Source: an uncultured Lachnospiraceae bacterium
Lineage (GTDB): Bacteria; Bacillota; Clostridia; Lachnospirales; Lachnospiraceae
NCBI GenBank assembly: GCA_900553355.1
Contig: USDK01000019.1
Coordinates: 1 to 44,736 of the forward strand
Reading direction: 5' to 3'
DNA length: 44,736 nt
Part shown: positions 15,429-23,189 of the stretch, one piece after another
Layout: each line of letters starts with the position of its first letter
Numbering within the stretch: position 1 is the first letter of the stretch
Program-made: the position numbers and the translations under genes
The notes under the pieces: model-generated
Database searches by the model: none
Told to the model about the DNA's origin: nothing
The model's input: the letters and a program-made list of their open reading frames with translations, nothing else

Positions 15429-15902
15429 ATGGAAGTATCCGAGAAGCGGATTGAAGAAATCATACATTCTTACCAGCCGGACCGGCGGTATGCACTTGCC
15501 ATCATGCAGGATATGCAGCGGGAATTCCAGTATGTGCCAAGAGAGGGAATGGAAGCGCTGGCAGAAGAACTTCAGTGCCCGGTGTCTTCCCTTTATGCCA
15601 TGGCAACCTTTTATAAGGCATTAAGTCTGGTACCCAAGGGAAAACATATTATTAAATGCTGCGACGGCACGGCCTGCCACATCAGGGGCGCGTCGACTCT
15701 GATCGACGGGATCCGAAGAGAACTCAAGATCGGTCCAGGGGAGACCACGCAGGACGGCATGTTTTCCCTGGAGACGGTCAACTGCCTGGGCTCCTGTGCT
15801 CTGGCTCCGGTTCTGGTTGTGGACGACGTCTATTATGGAAAGGTTACCCTGGAAAAATTAAAGGAAATTATTCAGGGAGTGAAGGAAGGCGGTGCTGAGT
15901 AA
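15429..15902 (+). CDS. NuoE-like [2Fe-2S] subunit of NAD-linked oxidoreductase module
   Basis: 157-aa thioredoxin-fold ferredoxin of the NuoE/HydC (complex I 24-kDa) family. An N-terminal helical bundle (EEIIHSYQPDRRYALAIMQDMQREF) precedes the [2Fe-2S] domain with ligands in CCDGTACHIRG and CLGSCALAP. In NADH dehydrogenases and electron-bifurcating hydrogenases this subunit docks onto the FMN-binding NuoF-like subunit, encoded directly downstream. It is 20 nt after the MoaD-like gene and 1 nt before the next ATG. Cytoplasmic. Confidence 0.93.
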   Translation: MEVSEKRIEEIIHSYQPDRRYALAIMQDMQREFQYVPREGMEALAEELQCPVSSLYAMATFYKALSLVPKGKHIIKCCDGTACHIRGASTLIDGIRRELKIGPGETTQDGMFSLETVNCLGSCALAPVLVVDDVYYGKVTLEKLKEIIQGVKEGGAE

Positions 15903-15903
15903 T

Positions 15904-17706
15904 ATGAAGAAACAGATATTGATCTGCTGCGGCACCGGGTGCCGGGCAAACGGCAGTATGAACGTGGTAGAAGCCTTCCGCAGTGAAATAGAAAAAAACG
16001 GCGCAGACGCCGATGTGATCCCGCAGATTAAGACAACGGGATGTAACGGTTTCTGCGAAAATGGTCCGATCGTGAAGATCATGCCGGATAATCTGGTCTA
16101 CTATAAAGTAAAACCAAAAGATGTACCGGAAATTCTGGAGAAGAGTGTGCTGGAAGATCAGGAGATCCCAAGGCTCATGTATAAAGATAATGAGGGGAAC
16201 CGGGTTCGTTCCCAGGAGGAAAATCCCTTCTACGCACATCAGCAGAAACTGGCTCTCCGTCATATTGGAAAGATCGATCCGGAGAATATTGAGGACTACC
16301 TGGAACTGGGCGGTTATGAGGCGCTTAAGAAAGCCCTGCAGATGACGCCGGATGAAGTGATCACGGAAGTGGAAGCGTCCGGACTGCGGGGACGGGGCGG
16401 GGCCGGATTCCCTGCCGGAAGGAAGTGGCGTACAGCAGCTTCCTATGATAACTTCCCCAAGTATGTGGCCTGCAACGGCGACGAGGGAGATCCGGGCGCA
16501 TTCATGGACCGGTCGATCCTGGAAGGCGATCCCCATGCGGTGATCGAGGGCCTGGCCATCGCAGCCATTGCCATTGGGGCGGAAGAAGGATTCTTCTATA
16601 TCCGGGATGAATATGATCTGGCAGTGAAGCATGTGAAAAAAGCGCTGGAAGACGCAGAAGCGCGGGGGATCATCGGGGAATCTGTCATGGGTTCGTCAAA
16701 GAGGCTGCATCTGTCTGTGGTCCGTGGAGGAGGAGCCTTTGTCTGCGGAGAATCCACGGCTCTTATGGCATCTATCGAGGGAAGGGTAGGAGAACCCCGG
16801 GCAAAGTATATCCGTTCTGTCCAGAAAGGACTCTGGGATCAGCCTACAGTTTTGAATAATGTAGAAACACTGGCGAATATCCCGCTGATTATCCGGGACG
16901 GAGGGAAAAAATTTGCTGAAATCGGTACAGAGACGAGTACGGGGACCAAGGTATTTGCCCTGGTAGGAAAGGTAAAAAGGACCGGACTTGTGGAAGTGCC
17001 CATGGGAACATCGCTCCGGCATCTGATCTTTGATATCGGCGGCGGGATCATCGGGGATCGGCCCTTTAAGGCGGTCCAGACAGGAGGTCCCTCCGGCGGC
17101 TGTATTCCGGAGAGCATGCTGGATCTGAAGGTGGATTTTGATTCTCTGGCAAAGTATGGCGCTATGATGGGATCCGGCGGTATGATCGTTATGGATGACA
17201 GAAGCTGTATGGTGGAAGTGGCCAGGTATTATACAAACTTCCTCTGTGAGGAGAGTTGCGGCAAGTGTACGCCCTGCCGGGAAGGCCTGCGGAGGATGCT
17301 GGAGATCCTGACAGATATCTGTGAAGGCAGAGGAAGAGAAGGAGACATTGAACTGCTGGAGCGGATCGGCCACGCCGTGCAGGACGCATCGTTGTGTAGT
17401 CTTGGCAAGAGCGCGCCCAACCCGATCCTTACGACGATCAAGTATTTCCGGGATGAGTATGAAGCCCATATCCGGGAAAAGAGATGTCCGGCAGGCGTCT
17501 GCAAGAATCTGACCCGGTTTGAGATCGATGAGGCGAAGTGCATCGGCTGCGATATGTGCGCAAAGGGATGTCCGGCCGGAGCCATCAGTGGAGAAAAGAA
17601 GATGCCGCACAGGATCGATCCTTCAAAATGTATTTCCTGCGGAAGCTGCAGAGAGGCCTGCAGGTTTGACGCGGTAAAAGCAGTGGGAAGGGGGCAGGAA
17701 GCATGA
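15904..17706 (+). CDS. NuoF-like FMN/NAD(P)-binding subunit with extra ferredoxin domains
   Basis: Flavin subunit where NAD(P) is expected to bind. From the N-terminus: a thioredoxin-like [2Fe-2S] domain (CCGTGC ... CNGFC, ~residues 8-45), the Rossmann-like FMN/NAD domain starting at GRGGAGFPAGRKW (~160) with CNGDEGDPGAF, an SLBB domain, the 4Fe-4S helical domain (CGKC at ~452, C458 and a distal Cys near 498), and two C-terminal [4Fe-4S] motifs (CIGCDMCAKGC, CISCGSCREAC). This is the HydB type of electron-bifurcating hydrogenases and of the wider bifurcating 'Bfu' group, not plain NuoF. ATG 15904 is preferred over GTG 15892, which abuts the GGAAGG ribosome-binding site. 600 aa; overlaps the next gene by 4 nt. 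Confidence 0.94.
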   Translation: MKKQILICCGTGCRANGSMNVVEAFRSEIEKNGADADVIPQIKTTGCNGFCENGPIVKIMPDNLVYYKVKPKDVPEILEKSVLEDQEIPRLMYKDNEGNRVRSQEENPFYAHQQKLALRHIGKIDPENIEDYLELGGYEALKKALQMTPDEVITEVEASGLRGRGGAGFPAGRKWRTAASYDNFPKYVACNGDEGDPGAFMDRSILEGDPHAVIEGLAIAAIAIGAEEGFFYIRDEYDLAVKHVKKALEDAEARGIIGESVMGSSKRLHLSVVRGGGAFVCGESTALMASIEGRVGEPRAKYIRSVQKGLWDQPTVLNNVETLANIPLIIRDGGKKFAEIGTETSTGTKVFALVGKVKRTGLVEVPMGTSLRHLIFDIGGGIIGDRPFKAVQTGGPSGGCIPESMLDLKVDFDSLAKYGAMMGSGGMIVMDDRSCMVEVARYYTNFLCEESCGKCTPCREGLRRMLEILTDICEGRGREGDIELLERIGHAVQDASLCSLGKSAPNPILTTIKYFRDEYEAHIREKRCPAGVCKNLTRFEIDEAKCIGCDMCAKGCPAGAISGEKKMPHRIDPSKCISCGSCREACRFDAVKAVGRGQEA

Positions 17707-18449
17707 TAGAGATTACCATTAACGGAAAAAAATGCACCTGCGAAAAAGGCGAGTTCCTGCTGGATGTGGCAAGAAGGAATGGTTTTTATATCCCGACGCT
17801 GTGCCATCATCCTGCAATCTCCGGACAGGCCTGCTGCAGGGTGTGTCTGGTGGAAGTTGTGGAAAAGGGCAGGAGTAAGATCGTAGTATCCTGCGTGTAT
17901 CCGGTGGAGCGGCCGTGTGAAGTCTATACCGACAGCGAGCGTGTCAAAGAAGACCGGGCCGTGGTGCTTATGCTCCTGAAGGAGAGAGCGCCGGAAAGCG
18001 ACGTGATCGACGCGCTGTGCAAAGCTTACGGCGCGGCGGACGGAAGCCGGTTTGCGGCAATCGACGGGGAGAAATGCATCATGTGCGGTCTCTGCGCAGG
18101 GGCCTGTGCAAAGCTGGGGACGGGAGCCATCTCCACCGTGCTTCGGGGTACGGCAAAGAAGATCTCCACGCCCTATGACGAACCCTCCAAAGACTGTGTG
18201 GGCTGCTTAAGCTGCGCCTATATCTGCCCGACAAAAGCCATTACTTTTAAGGATGACGGGCAGACAAGAGAGGTGTGGGGACGGACCTTTGAGATCGTCC
18301 ACTGCCGCGAGTGCGGCGCGCCCGTAGGCACCAGGGAAGAGATTGCACTTGCCGCCAGAAGGGCGGGAGAAGAGCCGGAGGAACTCTGTCCCACATGCAG
18401 AAAGAAAAAAATGACAGATATCATGGCACATACCTATGGAATCGTGTAG
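17703..18449 (+). CDS. NuoG N-terminal-like iron-sulfur subunit
   Basis: 248 aa. Begins with a plant-type [2Fe-2S] ferredoxin domain (C34, C45, C48, C64), continues with the NuoG-type linker, then two [4Fe-4S] sites (CIMCGLCAGAC at ~126-136 and CVGCLSCAYIC at ~163-173). It ends with a Cys-rich CREC...CPTC knuckle (~203-234) that may bind zinc or iron. The molybdopterin-like part of true NuoG is absent, as in the A-type electron-wiring subunits of bifurcating hydrogenases without the H-cluster. With the two preceding genes it completes a NuoEFG-like NAD(P) module. ATGA overlap with the upstream gene implies coupling. Confidence 0.92.
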   Translation: MIEITINGKKCTCEKGEFLLDVARRNGFYIPTLCHHPAISGQACCRVCLVEVVEKGRSKIVVSCVYPVERPCEVYTDSERVKEDRAVVLMLLKERAPESDVIDALCKAYGAADGSRFAAIDGEKCIMCGLCAGACAKLGTGAISTVLRGTAKKISTPYDEPSKDCVGCLSCAYICPTKAITFKDDGQTREVWGRTFEIVHCRECGAPVGTREEIALAARRAGEEPEELCPTCRKKKMTDIMAHTYGIV

Positions 18450-18503
18450 AATAGAGGTAGTGTTTCGATCACGTTTTATTTAAGGAAGAAAGGATGCCGA
18501 CTC

Positions 18504-19481
18504 ATGAAAGACCAATACGGAAGACAGATCAATTACATGAGAGTGTCGGTTACCGACCGCTGTAATCTGCGCTGCATTTACTGTATGCCGGAAGAAGGAG
18601 TGGACCAGGTGTCCCACCAGGATATTCTCACATATGCAGAAATCACAAGGATCGTAAATGCAGCTGCTGCAGCGGGGATTACCAGGATCAAACTGACAGG
18701 GGGAGAGCCCCTTGTCAGAAAGAATCTGGCAGGGCTTGCAGGAGATATAAAAGCCCTGCCAGGGATAGAGGAAGTAACCATTACTACAAACGGCGTTCTG
18801 TTAAAAGAGCAGCTGGAGGATCTTGTGGCAGCCGGGGTCAGCGCGGTCAATATCAGTCTGGATACGCTGGATCCCGGGATGTATGCGCAGATTGCAAGAA
18901 GAGATGCGCTTGCGTCGGCAGTGGAAGGCCTGGAGGCAGCGATAGCCTGTCCGGGTCTGAAGGTGAAGGTTAATTGTGTGTTGCTGCCCGGGATCAATGA
19001 GAGCCAGTGGACAAAGATCGCAGAACTTGCAAAGGACCGCCCTGTGGACGTCCGGTTTATTGAGATGATGCCGGTGGGGCTTGGGAAAAAATTTCAGACT
19101 GGTTTTCAGGAAGAGGTTCTGAAAAGATTAAGATCCGCTTTTGGCCGGGAGCAGACAGCCAGCGGGCATTTTGGAAACGGGCCTGCGAAATACGTCCAGT
19201 TTGAAGGGTTTGCAGGAAAGATCGGGTTTATCAGCGCCCTTTCTCATAAATTCTGTTCAGAGTGCAATCGGATCCGTCTGACAGCGGAGGGGTTCTTAAA
19301 ACCCTGCCTTCAGTATGCGGCAGGGGAGGATTTAAGGAAACTTGTACGCGGGGAGGTATCGGAAGAAGAACTGATACAGGCGGTAGAAAGAGCGATTTAT
19401 TACAAGCCGGCCTGCCATCATTTTGAAGAAAAGGATTCTCTGGATTTTGAACAGAAAGATATGTTTGAGATCGGAGGATAA
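18504..19481 (+). CDS. moaA: GTP 3',8-cyclase MoaA, first step of molybdopterin synthesis
   Basis: Radical-SAM enzyme that converts GTP to 3',8-cyclo-GTP, the substrate of MoaC. The N-terminal SAM cluster motif C-x3-C-x2-C is in DRCNLRCIYCMPEEG. The C-terminal substrate cluster is in KFCSECNRIRLTAEGFLKPC, and the chain ends in the conserved Gly-Gly tail (MFEIGG). 325 aa is normal. It follows the NuoG-like gene by 54 nt with ribosome-binding site GGAAGAAAGG. No moaC is present in the window, so the partner enzyme must be encoded elsewhere. Confidence 0.97.
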   Translation: MKDQYGRQINYMRVSVTDRCNLRCIYCMPEEGVDQVSHQDILTYAEITRIVNAAAAAGITRIKLTGGEPLVRKNLAGLAGDIKALPGIEEVTITTNGVLLKEQLEDLVAAGVSAVNISLDTLDPGMYAQIARRDALASAVEGLEAAIACPGLKVKVNCVLLPGINESQWTKIAELAKDRPVDVRFIEMMPVGLGKKFQTGFQEEVLKRLRSAFGREQTASGHFGNGPAKYVQFEGFAGKIGFISALSHKFCSECNRIRLTAEGFLKPCLQYAAGEDLRKLVRGEVSEEELIQAVERAIYYKPACHHFEEKDSLDFEQKDMFEIGG

Positions 19482-19754
19482 GTACAGGAAGGAAGGGGGA
19501 AAAAGAAGAAGGCATTTGCAGGCTGCATACAATTTCATACAGATTGCAGGAATTCGAGCCTGTCTGCCTAAAACTGAACACGTCATGGCAGCAGGCCAAA
19601 GGGGATCTTTTGAAAAGAAGATGCCTTCCGGTTTTGAAAAGAATATCCGCAAATGGAACAGGTTCATTTTGTGTGGTCTTCTTTTTCAGAGGCCATTTTC
19701 TTTTGGGAAAATGGCAAAACAAAAAAACAGCTGACTGAAAAGGAGGAGATTTTT

Positions 19755-20657
19755 ATGAAGAAGTTAACAGCAGCTTTTTTGGTAACAGTGATGTGTCTTG
19801 GACTGACAGCCTGTGCTGGACAGTCTGAAGAGTCTGCGGAAAGCGAAGATACCGATGCCAAGACGGAAGAACAGGCAGAAGAAGCGGCGCCGGAAGACAA
19901 GGGAACGCTTATGATGGCAACGACTACCAGTACAGAGGATACCGGACTTCTGGATTATCTTCAGCCTCTTTTTAAAGAAGATACCGGATGGGATCTGGAA
20001 TGGACGGCAGTTGGTACCGGCGAAGCGCTTGCCATGGGTGAGAGCGGAGACGTAGATGTGGTGCTGGTACACGCCAAATCCAGTGAAGAAGAATTTGTGG
20101 CAGAAGGATACGGAGTCGAGAGATTTCCAGTTATGTACAATGACTTTATCGTGGTAGGACCTTCTTCGCCGATTGAAAAGACAGACGATATCAATGCAGT
20201 CTTTACGCAGATCATAAACGATCAGCTTCCGTTTGTGTCCAGAGGCGATGACTCCGGTACGGATAAGAAGGAAAAAGGAATCTGGGAAGAACTGGGACTT
20301 GACCCGGCAACAGATCCGAATTATGTAGAATCCGGACAGGGTATGGGCGCTACCATTACCATGGCGGACGAGCAGCAGGCATACTGCCTGACCGACCGCG
20401 GCACATGGCTGAAGCAGAGCCAGGATGCAACCCTTGACTATCAGCTTGACATCGTATGTGAAGGAAATGACAGTCTGCTGAATCAATATGGCGTGATCGC
20501 TGTTAATCCGGAAAAATATCCGGAAGTGAACAATGAAGGTGCGAATGACTTTATCGAGTGGATTTGTTCTGATGAAGTGCAGGAACTGATCGGTGAATAC
20601 GGGGTAGAAGAGTACGGACAGGCTCTGTTTACACCCAACGCAGGAACAGACGCGTAA
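19755..20657 (+). CDS. tupA: Tungstate ABC transporter, substrate-binding lipoprotein
   Basis: 300-aa lipoprotein with signal MKKLTAAFLVTVMCLGLTAC (lipobox LTAC) and an acidic spacer. The mature protein opens with TTTSTEDTGLLDYLQPLF, the TTTS loop characteristic of TupA proteins, which bind tungstate with high selectivity over molybdate, and continues with GTGEALAMGESGDVDVVLVHA. The start at ATG 19755 follows AGGAGGAG; longer upstream frames have no ribosome-binding site. The 273 nt before it hold no convincing gene, promoter or riboswitch; a CATACAATTTCATAC direct repeat near 19528 is the only pattern I noted. Confidence 0.94.
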   Translation: MKKLTAAFLVTVMCLGLTACAGQSEESAESEDTDAKTEEQAEEAAPEDKGTLMMATTTSTEDTGLLDYLQPLFKEDTGWDLEWTAVGTGEALAMGESGDVDVVLVHAKSSEEEFVAEGYGVERFPVMYNDFIVVGPSSPIEKTDDINAVFTQIINDQLPFVSRGDDSGTDKKEKGIWEELGLDPATDPNYVESGQGMGATITMADEQQAYCLTDRGTWLKQSQDATLDYQLDIVCEGNDSLLNQYGVIAVNPEKYPEVNNEGANDFIEWICSDEVQELIGEYGVEEYGQALFTPNAGTDA

Positions 20658-20672
20658 CAGGAGGTAGTGAAG

Positions 20673-21356
20673 ATGGCAGACTGGCTGAAAAACGTACTGT
20701 CGGATCCGAATATATTGAGTGCTGTGAGAGTGACGTTTACGATGGCAGTCTGCTCCACTGCGATTGCTTCTGTACTGGGGATCACGTTTGGGATCCTGCT
20801 GGAGCGGTTCCGCTTTCCGGGGAAAAAGATCGTGATCCGCATCAACCGGACACTGATGGGCTCTCCGCCTGTAGTGGTCGGATTGATCGTTTATCTTTTG
20901 CTGATGCGTAGAGGACCGCTTGGTCCTCTGTCGCTGTTGTTTACGATCCAGGGGATGGTGATCGCCCAGACGCTGATCATCACCCCCATTATCTGCGGCA
21001 TGATCTATTCTTATCTCCGAAGATCTGCTCCTTCTATCCGGGAATTTGCCGTAACCATGGGAGCGGACAGATGGCAGACCATCCGGCTCATTATAAGAGA
21101 ACTGCGAAAAGAGATTTATTTCTGCATGGTGACAGGGTTTGGGCGTTCTATCAGTGAAGTGGGGGCGGTAATGCTTGTAGGAGGAAATATCCGGGGACGT
21201 ACCCGTACCATGACGACAACGATTTCTCTTCTGAAAAGTCAGGGGATATTTACAGAAGGCGTAGCGCTTGGCATCCTGCTTCTTTTGATGGCGTTTGTCC
21301 TTCAGTGGATCTGTGATATGCTGCAGAGGGAGGAACAGGAAGATGAAAATTACTGA
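20673..21356 (+). CDS. tupB: Tungstate ABC transporter, permease
   Basis: 227-aa integral membrane protein with about five to six hydrophobic segments and the permease EAA-type loop (EFAVTMGADRWQTIRLIIRELRK) that docks on the ATPase. Fits the ModB/TupB class. ATG 20673 sits 8 nt after GGAGG; GTG 20667 is too close to it. It starts 15 nt after tupA and overlaps tupC by 14 nt. Confidence 0.93.
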   Translation: MADWLKNVLSDPNILSAVRVTFTMAVCSTAIASVLGITFGILLERFRFPGKKIVIRINRTLMGSPPVVVGLIVYLLLMRRGPLGPLSLLFTIQGMVIAQTLIITPIICGMIYSYLRRSAPSIREFAVTMGADRWQTIRLIIRELRKEIYFCMVTGFGRSISEVGAVMLVGGNIRGRTRTMTTTISLLKSQGIFTEGVALGILLLLMAFVLQWICDMLQREEQEDENY

Positions 21357-21948
21357 TCTGGAAAAAAGAATAGGAACATTCAGACTTCAGATCGATCACC
21401 TGGATATAGAACCGGGGCGGATCCATGGGATCATCGGCCCCAACGGCTGTGGAAAGACGGTTCTTCTTAAGACGATCGCGGGAATTTATAAGCCGGATCA
21501 GGGAAGGATCGATTATGAGGGGGTGACCTCCCGGGAGATTACGATGATGTCTCAGCGGCCCTATCTGATGGACACAACCGTATATAAAAATCTGATCTAT
21601 CCACTGCAGATTCGAAAGATCCGGCCTGAGGAAGGGCGGGTAGATGAACTGTTAGAAAAAGCAGGGCTTCTGGCACAGAAAAAACAGTATGCCAGATCCT
21701 TATCCAGTGGAGAAAGACAGAAGCTTTCTTTCCTGCGGGCTGTGATTTTCCGCCCCAGGATTATTTTGGTTGATGAGACATTTTCCAATCTGGATCCAGA
21801 GAGTGAGGCTCTCTTTATGGAAATGATCCGGGAGATCCAGAAGAAAGATCCGATCACATGGGTCATTGTAAGTCATCAGATGGAGGCGGTCCACCAGTTG
21901 TGTGAGGTCGCCCATCATATGGAAAAAGGAAGAGTGGTGGAAAAATGA
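21343..21948 (+). CDS. tupC: Tungstate ABC transporter, ATP-binding protein
   Basis: 201-aa ABC ATPase with Walker A GPNGCGKT (~32-39), Q-loop in MMSQRPYLMD, signature LSSGERQKL, Walker B RIILVDETFSNLD and a switch His (VIVSHQMEAV). It lacks the C-terminal TOBE domain found in ModC, as is usual for TupC. The start at ATG 21343 overlaps tupB and is preceded by GGAACAGGAAG. Stop and next start overlap as ATGA. Confidence 0.93.
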   Translation: MKITDLEKRIGTFRLQIDHLDIEPGRIHGIIGPNGCGKTVLLKTIAGIYKPDQGRIDYEGVTSREITMMSQRPYLMDTTVYKNLIYPLQIRKIRPEEGRVDELLEKAGLLAQKKQYARSLSSGERQKLSFLRAVIFRPRIILVDETFSNLDPESEALFMEMIREIQKKDPITWVIVSHQMEAVHQLCEVAHHMEKGRVVEK

Positions 21949-23177
21949 AACTGCTTCAGGTAGACACCGTGGCCAGGGCCAGAGAAAAATTGAAGAAGGC
22001 TGTGCGGGATCAGGGAGTGAAGAAGCTGAGGGTCCCGCTTGAAGAGGCGCTCGGCGGGATCCTTGCGGAAGATGTGTACGCAAAAGAGCCGGTACCGGGA
22101 TTTGACAGATCTACGGTAGACGGATATGCAGTGCGAAGCGCAGATACGGCAGGCGCCTCAGACAGTGTCCCTGCCTTCCTTCAGATCACAGGGGAAATAG
22201 AGATGGGACGTGTGCCAGAACACGGGATCCGTCCGGGAGAATGTATGTACATTCCGACCGGCGGCATGATTCCGGAAGGGGCGGATGCAGTCGTTATGAT
22301 AGAATACTGCGAATTGTTTTCTGAAACAGAGACGGCGGTCTGTCATTCGGTTCCGGCAGGAGGAAATATTGTGCGTGCGGGGGATGATGTACAGGAAGGT
22401 GAAAAAGTACTGAAAAAAGGAACCCGTTTAAGACCGCAGGAGATCGGCCTTCTGGCGGCTGTCGGAGAGGAAAGCGTAATGGTAGTAAAACCCTGGAGCG
22501 TGACCATTATTGCAACCGGTGATGAACTGATCACGCCGGGAGACAGGATGGAACCGGGGAAAGTGCGCAATATCAACAATTACGGTCTGGAGGCAATTGC
22601 CAGACAGATGGGGTTTGATATTAGCGGATGCTTTCTTTTAAAAGACGAAAGAGGGCTTTTGGAGGAAACGGTACGCAGTGCGATGCGGCAAAGTGATGTC
22701 GTGGCTGTTTCCGGAGGGAGTTCCAAAGGGAAAAAAGATGAGACAGCGTCTGTGATCGGAACACTTGCAAGCGAAGGGATCCTGACACAAGGCCTGGCAT
22801 TGAAGCCAGGAAAGCCTACGATCCTGGGGTATGACGTGCCGACCGGAACGATTCTCCTGGGCCTGCCAGGGCATCCGTCCGCGGCAATGATCGTATTTCA
22901 GCTTCTGATCGGCTGGCTGTGGGAAGATATAAACGGTGGGAAAAAATCCTGGCCTGTGCCGGCAGAACTTACCGTAAATATCCCGGCGGCGCCTGGAAGA
23001 GCCGTCTGTCAGACGGTACAGCTCCTTTGCGGAGAGGATGGCGGGACAAAAGCAGTACCGGTGTTTGGGAGATCCGGACTGATCAGTATTTTGACGAAAG
23101 CAGATGGATATATTGTGATCCCGGAGAATCAGGAAGGCCTAAAAAAGGGAGAAATGGTGGAAGTGTTCCTGATCTGA
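21945..23177 (+). CDS. moeA: Molybdopterin molybdenumtransferase MoeA (paralogue 1)
   Basis: 410-aa enzyme that inserts the metal oxyanion into adenylylated molybdopterin. Visible motifs: the N-terminal domain I/II with DRSTVDGYAV and GECMYIPTGGMIPEGADAVV; the MogA-like domain III with TGDEL, VRNINNYGLEA, VSGGSSKGKKDET and KPGKPTILGY; GLPGHPSAAMIVF; and a C-terminal beta domain IV. It directly follows the tungstate importer, overlapping tupC by 4 nt, so it may be the tungsten-inserting MoeA. Family assignment is firm; metal preference relative to the second MoeA is inferred from context. Confidence 0.95.
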   Translation: MKLLQVDTVARAREKLKKAVRDQGVKKLRVPLEEALGGILAEDVYAKEPVPGFDRSTVDGYAVRSADTAGASDSVPAFLQITGEIEMGRVPEHGIRPGECMYIPTGGMIPEGADAVVMIEYCELFSETETAVCHSVPAGGNIVRAGDDVQEGEKVLKKGTRLRPQEIGLLAAVGEESVMVVKPWSVTIIATGDELITPGDRMEPGKVRNINNYGLEAIARQMGFDISGCFLLKDERGLLEETVRSAMRQSDVVAVSGGSSKGKKDETASVIGTLASEGILTQGLALKPGKPTILGYDVPTGTILLGLPGHPSAAMIVFQLLIGWLWEDINGGKKSWPVPAELTVNIPAAPGRAVCQTVQLLCGEDGGTKAVPVFGRSGLISILTKADGYIVIPENQEGLKKGEMVEVFLI

Positions 23178-23189
23178 GGAGGTGAGAAG

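Noticed and set aside
19423..19734. Short plus-strand frames between moaA and tupA
   Set aside because: They overlap the moaA end, lack ribosome-binding sites and show no domain; the gap is treated as non-coding.
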